Below are positions 5,587 to 8,939 of a DNA stretch of 8,939 nt, piece by piece (the stretch's first letter is position 1; each line of letters opens with the position of its first letter). Under the pieces are notes generated by a model. That model was not told the origin of the DNA and searched no databases. It worked only from the letters and a program-made list of their open reading frames with translations. The position numbers were made by a program, and so were the translations under genes. This DNA is from DATAEU01 sp046724395 (GTDB taxonomy: Bacteria > Actinomycetota > UBA4738 > HRBIN12). The stretch lies in the NCBI GenBank assembly GCA_046724395.1, contig JBKOWM010000167.1:1-8939 (forward strand), in the 5' to 3' direction.

Positions 5587-6632
5587 GCCCGGCACGCCCG
5601 CGACGGGGCCTTCGCGACGTCGAGCCGTACGAGGCGCCGCAGCTCGACGTGACGGCTCGCCTGAACACGAACGAGTCTCCGTACCCGCTGCCCGACGGGT
5701 TTGCCGAGGACCTGGCGCGCGCGGTCGGAGCCCTCTCGTTGAACCGCTACCCCGATCGGGAGGCGGTCGAGCTGCGCCGCGAGCTCGCCGATCGAAACGA
5801 CCACCACGTGGACGGCGTCTGGGCGGCCAACGGCTCGAACGAGATCCTGGTTCAGCTCCCGCAGGCGTACGGCGGTGCCGGGCGGCGGGCGGTCGTCTTC
5901 GAGCCGACGTACGCGATGCACGGGCGCCTGGCGTGGGTGACCGGGACGGACGTCGCTCGGGTGCCGCTCGAGGCCCCCTGGCGGCTGGTCGCCGGCGACG
6001 TCGAGCGAGCCATACAGGCGGAGCCGGACGTGGTGTTCGTGTGCTCGCCAAACAACCCGACCGGCAACACCCAGCCGCGCGCCGCCGTCGAGGCGTTGAC
6101 GACGCAGGCAGAAGCACTCGTCGTCGTGGACGAGGCCTACGTCGAGTTCGGCGGGCGGTCGGTCGCGGATATGATCCGACGGTCCGCGAACCTTGTCGTC
6201 GTGCGAACGTTCTCCAAGGCCTTCGCGCTCGCAGGTGCCCGCCTCGGCTACTGTCTCGCTGATCCGGCCGTCGTCCAGGACCTGCGGCGCGTCCGGCTTC
6301 CGTATCACGTCAGCGCCCTCACGCAGGCGGCCGGACTCGTAGCGCTGGCCCACCGCCAGGCCGCCGGCCGGATCGTCGACCGGATCCGGGAGCAGCGCGA
6401 CCGAATCCTCGAGCGGCTCCCGACGCTCGGCGTCGAGACGTTCGCGTCGTGCGCCAACTTCGTCCTTTTCCGGCCGCCCGGCGGCGGAGGAACGATCTGG
6501 CGGCGACTGCTCGAGCGCGGCGTCCTCGTTCGGGACGTAACGGCGGCGGTAGAGGGAGCGCTCCGCGTGACGGCGGGAACGCCGGAGGAAACAGACATGT
6601 TCCTGAGCGCCATGGAGGACGTGCTCGCATGA
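5583..6632 (+). CDS. hisC: Histidinol-phosphate aminotransferase
   Basis: 349 aa, a fold-type I PLP aminotransferase that converts imidazole-acetol phosphate and glutamate to histidinol phosphate. The typical landmarks are present: LNTNESPYPLP (27-37), NRYPD (54-58), ANGSNEIL (82-89), CSPNNPTGN (154-162) with the PLP-contacting N158, VDEAYVEF (182-189) with D183 and Y186, the Schiff-base lysine K212 in TFSKAFALAGARLGY, and RVTAGTPEET (328-337) with the substrate-carboxylate arginine R328. The start overlaps the hisD stop by four bases (ATGA). Related enzymes act on other aromatic substrates, but the place between hisD and hisB makes the histidine role nearly certain. Confidence 0.96.
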   Translation: MSPARPRRGLRDVEPYEAPQLDVTARLNTNESPYPLPDGFAEDLARAVGALSLNRYPDREAVELRRELADRNDHHVDGVWAANGSNEILVQLPQAYGGAGRRAVVFEPTYAMHGRLAWVTGTDVARVPLEAPWRLVAGDVERAIQAEPDVVFVCSPNNPTGNTQPRAAVEALTTQAEALVVVDEAYVEFGGRSVADMIRRSANLVVVRTFSKAFALAGARLGYCLADPAVVQDLRRVRLPYHVSALTQAAGLVALAHRQAAGRIVDRIREQRDRILERLPTLGVETFASCANFVLFRPPGGGGTIWRRLLERGVLVRDVTAAVEGALRVTAGTPEETDMFLSAMEDVLA

Positions 6633-7210
6633 GTTCGCGCGAGGCGACCGTAGAGCGCACGACCAACGAGACCACGGTGCGCGTGAGGCTCCGCATCGAC
6701 GGCGACGGCCGCGCGAGCGCGGACACGGGCGTGCCGTTCTTCGACCATATGCTCGAACAGCTCGGGACGCATGCCGCGTTCGATCTCGAGGTCGTGGCCA
6801 GCGGCGACCTTCAGGTGGACGGACACCACACCGTCGAGGACGTCGGCCTCGCGCTGGGGCAGGCGCTGGCCGACGCGCTCGGCGACAAGCGCGGCATCCG
6901 GCGGTTCGCCTCGATCACGGTCCCCCTCGACGAGGCGGCCGTGGACGTCGCGCTCGACCTTTCGGGGCGCGCGTTCGTCATACACGAGGTCGATGTGCCC
7001 GCCGAGACGATCGGGACGTACGACACCGGCCTGACGGAAGACTTCGTGCGGGCGCTGGCGGCCACGGCCTCGCTCACGGTCCACGTCCGGCTGCGATCCG
7101 GGTGCTCGCCGCATCACATCGTCGAGGCCGAGTTCAAAGGCATCGCGAAGTGCCTCCAGGACGCGGTCCGGCTCGGCGGCGGCGTGTCGAGCACGAAGGG
7201 TTCGGTGTGA
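6629..7210 (+). CDS. hisB: Imidazoleglycerol-phosphate dehydratase
   Basis: 193 aa, a monofunctional IGP dehydratase as in actinobacteria, without the N-terminal histidinol-phosphatase domain of E. coli HisB. It dehydrates imidazole glycerol phosphate to imidazole-acetol phosphate, the substrate of HisC. Manganese-binding motifs are present: FFDHML (37-42), DGHHTVED (64-71), the single H152 in LTVHVRL, and SPHHIVEAEFKG (160-171), with VSSTKG (186-191) at the C-terminus. One small change is visible: the usual Asn before the second His pair (GxNxHH) is Ser here (S160). ATG 6629 overlaps the hisC stop by four bases and has GGAGG ten bases upstream; the stop overlaps the hisH GTG. Confidence 0.96.
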   Translation: MSSREATVERTTNETTVRVRLRIDGDGRASADTGVPFFDHMLEQLGTHAAFDLEVVASGDLQVDGHHTVEDVGLALGQALADALGDKRGIRRFASITVPLDEAAVDVALDLSGRAFVIHEVDVPAETIGTYDTGLTEDFVRALAATASLTVHVRLRSGCSPHHIVEAEFKGIAKCLQDAVRLGGGVSSTKGSV

Positions 7211-7811
7211 CGATCGCGATCGTCGACTACGGAATGGGAAACCTCCGCAGCGTCTCGCGCGCCCTCGTGCACGTTGGCGCGAACGTGGAGGTGACGGGAG
7301 ACGCATCGACGCTCGCGCGGGCCGATGCCGTCGTCGTCCCCGGCGTCGGCCGGTTCGGCGCCTGCATGCGAAGCCTGGCGCCGGTCGCGGGGACCATCCG
7401 GTCGGTCGCGGCGTCCGGCCGCCCTGTGTTCGGGGTGTGCCTCGGACTGCAGGTGCTGTTCGACAGGAGCGAGGAGGACAACGACGCCGGCCTCGGAATC
7501 CTGACCGGCTGCTCGCGCAGGCTCGCCGCGGAGCCGGGCGTCAAGGTTCCGCACATGGGGTGGAACGAGGTCCGGTGGACGGCACGTCATCCGTTCGTCG
7601 ACGGCATACCGACCGACACCCGCTTCTATTTCGTCCACTCGTAGCGATCGATCTCGACCCGTGGCTGACGGTCGGCGCGACCGAACACGGGCGACCCTTC
7701 TCGTCCGTCGTCTCCCGCGCCTCCGTCTTCGCGACGCAGTTCCATCCGGAGAAGTCCGGCGACGCGGGCCTGGCGATCTACGAGCGCTTCACGCGAGAGG
7801 TCGCCGCGTGA
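7207..7811 (+). pseudogene. hisH: Imidazole glycerol phosphate synthase glutaminase subunit, interrupted by a -1 frameshift
   Basis: HisH hydrolyses glutamine and channels ammonia to HisF. From GTG 7207 (GTGA overlap with hisB) the frame gives a good N-terminal part: IVDYGMGNL (5-13), VPGVGRFG (44-51) and the nucleophile C78 in GVCLGLQ. It ends at TAG 7642-7644 after FYFVHS (140-145). The rest continues in the -1 frame to TGA 7809-7811: AIDLDPWLTVGATEHG, then QFHPEKSG with the catalytic His (7743-7745) and Glu (7749-7751). Adding one base turns TAGCG into TACGCG, which restores the usual HSY and a 201-aa protein, normal for HisH. As written, the product lacks two of three triad residues. The downstream part stays conserved and still overlaps hisA by four bases, so a sequencing or assembly error or a very recent mutation is most likely. 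No slippery heptamer is visible. Confidence 0.9.
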
Positions 7812-8509
7812 TCGTGATCCCGGCCATCGACCTCCGGCGCGGACGGTGCGTCCGGTTGTTCCGCGGCGACCCTACCGACGAGACGGTCTACGACGCCGAT
7901 CCCATCGAGCTGGCGGTACGGTTCGAGGCCGAGGGTGCCAGGCGCCTGCACGTCGTCGATCTCGACGCCGCGCTCGGCGAGGGCTCGAACCGAGACGTCA
8001 TCGTCCGCATCCTGCGCGCCGTCGCCGTGCCGGTGCAGGTCGGCGGCGGCCTGCGCACCCCGTCCGACGCGGAGGAGATCCTCGCGCGAGGCGCCGCTCG
8101 CGCGGTCGTCGGGACCGCCGCGGCGCTCGACGTCGGATCCGTCGCCGACACCGTCCGCCGCTTGGGCGAGCGCGTGGTCGTCGCCGTCGACGTCCGAGAC
8201 GATCGTGTCATGGTGCGCGGGTGGCGCGAGGAGGGACCGCCCCTCGCGACGGCGGTCGCGGCCCTCCTCGACGCCGGAGCCCCGAGGTTCCTGGTGACGT
8301 CGATTGCTCGCGACGGCACGATGGACGGGCCGGACGTCGAGCTGTACGAGCGCATCGTCGCGTGGACGGACGTTCCCGTCATCGCCAGCGGCGGGATTCG
8401 ACGAGCCGACGACGTGAGTGCGCTCCGTCGGGTCGGCGTAGAGGCCGCGGTGATCGGCAAGGCGCTGTACGCGGGCACGCTCGACCTCGCCGAGGTGATC
8501 CGCGGATGA
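7808..8509 (+). CDS. hisA: ProFAR isomerase (phosphoribosylformimino-AICAR-phosphate isomerase)
   Basis: 233 aa, a (beta/alpha)8 barrel that performs the Amadori rearrangement of ProFAR to PRFAR, the substrate of HisF/HisH. Visible are PAIDLRRGRCVRL (5-17) with catalytic D8, HVVDLDAALG (48-57), the phosphate loop VGGGLRT (78-84), AVDVRDD (126-132) with second catalytic D128, SIARDGTMDGPDVEL (165-179) and the C-terminal phosphate site IASGGIRRADD (192-202). The motif VGGGLRT and the ARDGTMDGP loop follow ordinary HisA rather than the bifunctional PriA (which has SGGIRD and TKDGTLGGP in mycobacteria), so TrpF activity is not expected. GTG 7808 is chosen because it overlaps the hisH stop and has GAGAGG seven bases upstream; GTG 7814 is possible. 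The stop overlaps hisF. Confidence 0.95.
   Translation: MIVIPAIDLRRGRCVRLFRGDPTDETVYDADPIELAVRFEAEGARRLHVVDLDAALGEGSNRDVIVRILRAVAVPVQVGGGLRTPSDAEEILARGAARAVVGTAAALDVGSVADTVRRLGERVVVAVDVRDDRVMVRGWREEGPPLATAVAALLDAGAPRFLVTSIARDGTMDGPDVELYERIVAWTDVPVIASGGIRRADDVSALRRVGVEAAVIGKALYAGTLDLAEVIRG
8492..8501 (+). promoter_or_regulatory. Extended Shine-Dalgarno site for hisF
   Basis: GAGGTGATCC is a 10-base perfect complement to the usual 16S rRNA 3' end (GGATCACCTC). It ends four bases before ATG 8506; the GAGG core is ten bases away. It lies inside the hisA codons for EVI and the following Arg. Confidence 0.6.
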
Positions 8510-8939
8510 GCCTGGGAAAGCGCGTGATCCCGTGTCTCGACGTCGCCGCCGGTCGGGTGGTCAAGGGAACGCGGTTCGCCGAGCTCCGCGACGCCGGCGA
8601 TCCGGTCGAGCTCGCCGCCCGCTACGACGCCGAGGGCGCGGACGAGCTCGTGTTCCTCGACATCACGGCGACGATCGAGGATCGGTCTGCGACGCTGGAC
8701 GTCGTCGGCGCCACGGCGGACCAGGTCTTCATACCACTGACCGTTGGCGGGGGCGTCCGAACCGAGGACGACGTACGGACGATGTTGCGCGCGGGCGCCG
8801 ACAAGGTCGCCGTCAACTCCGCCGCCGTCCGCGACCCGGAGCTGCTCGAGCGCTGCGCGGACCGGTTCGGATCACAGTGCATGGTCGTCGCCATCGACGC
8901 GAAGCGGCAGGACCACGGCGGGTGGGCGGTCTTCATCGA
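8506..8939 (+). CDS. hisF: Imidazole glycerol phosphate synthase cyclase subunit, 3' truncated by window end
   Basis: 144 complete codons are visible of the usual 250-260. HisF is the (beta/alpha)8 barrel that, with ammonia from HisH, turns PRFAR into imidazole glycerol phosphate and AICAR. The N-terminal half is typical: RVIPCLDV (6-13) with catalytic D11, GRVVKGTRF (16-24), LVFLDITAT (48-56), PLTVGGGVRTEDDV (77-90), the phosphate-site strand ADKVAVNSAAV (98-108) and VVAIDAKR (127-134) with the second catalytic aspartate D131. The frame is open to the last base; nothing suggests damage. ATG 8506 overlaps the hisA stop (ATGA) and has a strong Shine-Dalgarno site. Confidence 0.96.
   Translation, partial: MSLGKRVIPCLDVAAGRVVKGTRFAELRDAGDPVELAARYDAEGADELVFLDITATIEDRSATLDVVGATADQVFIPLTVGGGVRTEDDVRTMLRAGADKVAVNSAAVRDPELLERCADRFGSQCMVVAIDAKRQDHGGWAVFI

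Noticed and set aside
4576..6117. A 513-residue open frame on the minus strand across hisD and hisC
   Set aside because: Antisense shadow of high-GC coding sequence: Arg/Pro/Ala-rich translation, no domain, and it covers two clearly conserved genes.
5382..7306. Further long minus-strand open frames over hisC, hisB and hisH
   Set aside because: Same shadow effect; the plus-strand genes have complete catalytic motifs and consistent overlaps.
7621..7645. Programmed -1 frameshifting in hisH
   Set aside because: No X XXY YYZ slippery heptamer and no evident downstream pseudoknot; a -1 slip would put Val where Tyr is conserved, while one missing base explains everything.

Overview
The window is high-GC DNA with GTG/ATG starts, strong GC bias at third codon positions, purine-rich Shine-Dalgarno sites and chains of 4-nt ATGA/GTGA overlaps. 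Together with a PASTA-repeat protein, a double-length ThyX homologue and a hisDCBHAF gene order, this suggests an (uncultured) actinomycetote. That taxonomic guess is inference. The HisA reads as an ordinary HisA rather than the bifunctional PriA of Streptomyces/Mycobacterium, which hints at a lineage outside the classical Actinomycetia.

Layout. 1-303 is the C-terminal end of a PASTA-domain envelope protein (Ser/Thr kinase or penicillin-binding protein). Its stop overlaps the start of a 535-aa, two-domain ThyX-family protein (300-1907). A convergent minus-strand gene follows at 1916-3172: a secreted beta-propeller lipoprotein, separated from thyX by 8 nt that carry GC-rich hairpins. A 146-nt divergent intergenic region (3173-3318) with inverted repeats separates it from a plus-strand secreted coiled-coil protein with a C-terminal membrane anchor (3319-4083). 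After a 60-nt gap come a 51-aa one-TM microprotein (4144-4299) and then the histidine operon: hisD, hisC, hisB, hisH (frameshifted here), hisA and a 3'-truncated hisF.

Working together. hisB-hisH-hisA-hisF encode the central part of histidine biosynthesis (ProFAR isomerase, the HisH/HisF IGP synthase, IGP dehydratase), and hisC and hisD the later transamination and final oxidation. hisG, hisI/hisE and the phosphatase hisN are not visible here. Every junction from hisD to hisF is a 4-nt overlap, so the genes are probably translationally coupled. hisH as given stops at a TAG at 7642 and resumes in the -1 frame; one inserted base restores a normal 201-aa protein, so this is either a sequence error or a recent lesion.

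Most of the window is ordinary metabolism. The points that deserve a second look are the ThyX fusion, whose two halves carry complementary parts of the ThyX signature; the hisH frameshift; the microprotein abutting hisD; and the divergent pair of uncharacterised exported proteins with repeats between them. I see no RNA genes, mobile elements or CRISPR arrays. No gene-free stretch exceeds 300 bases.
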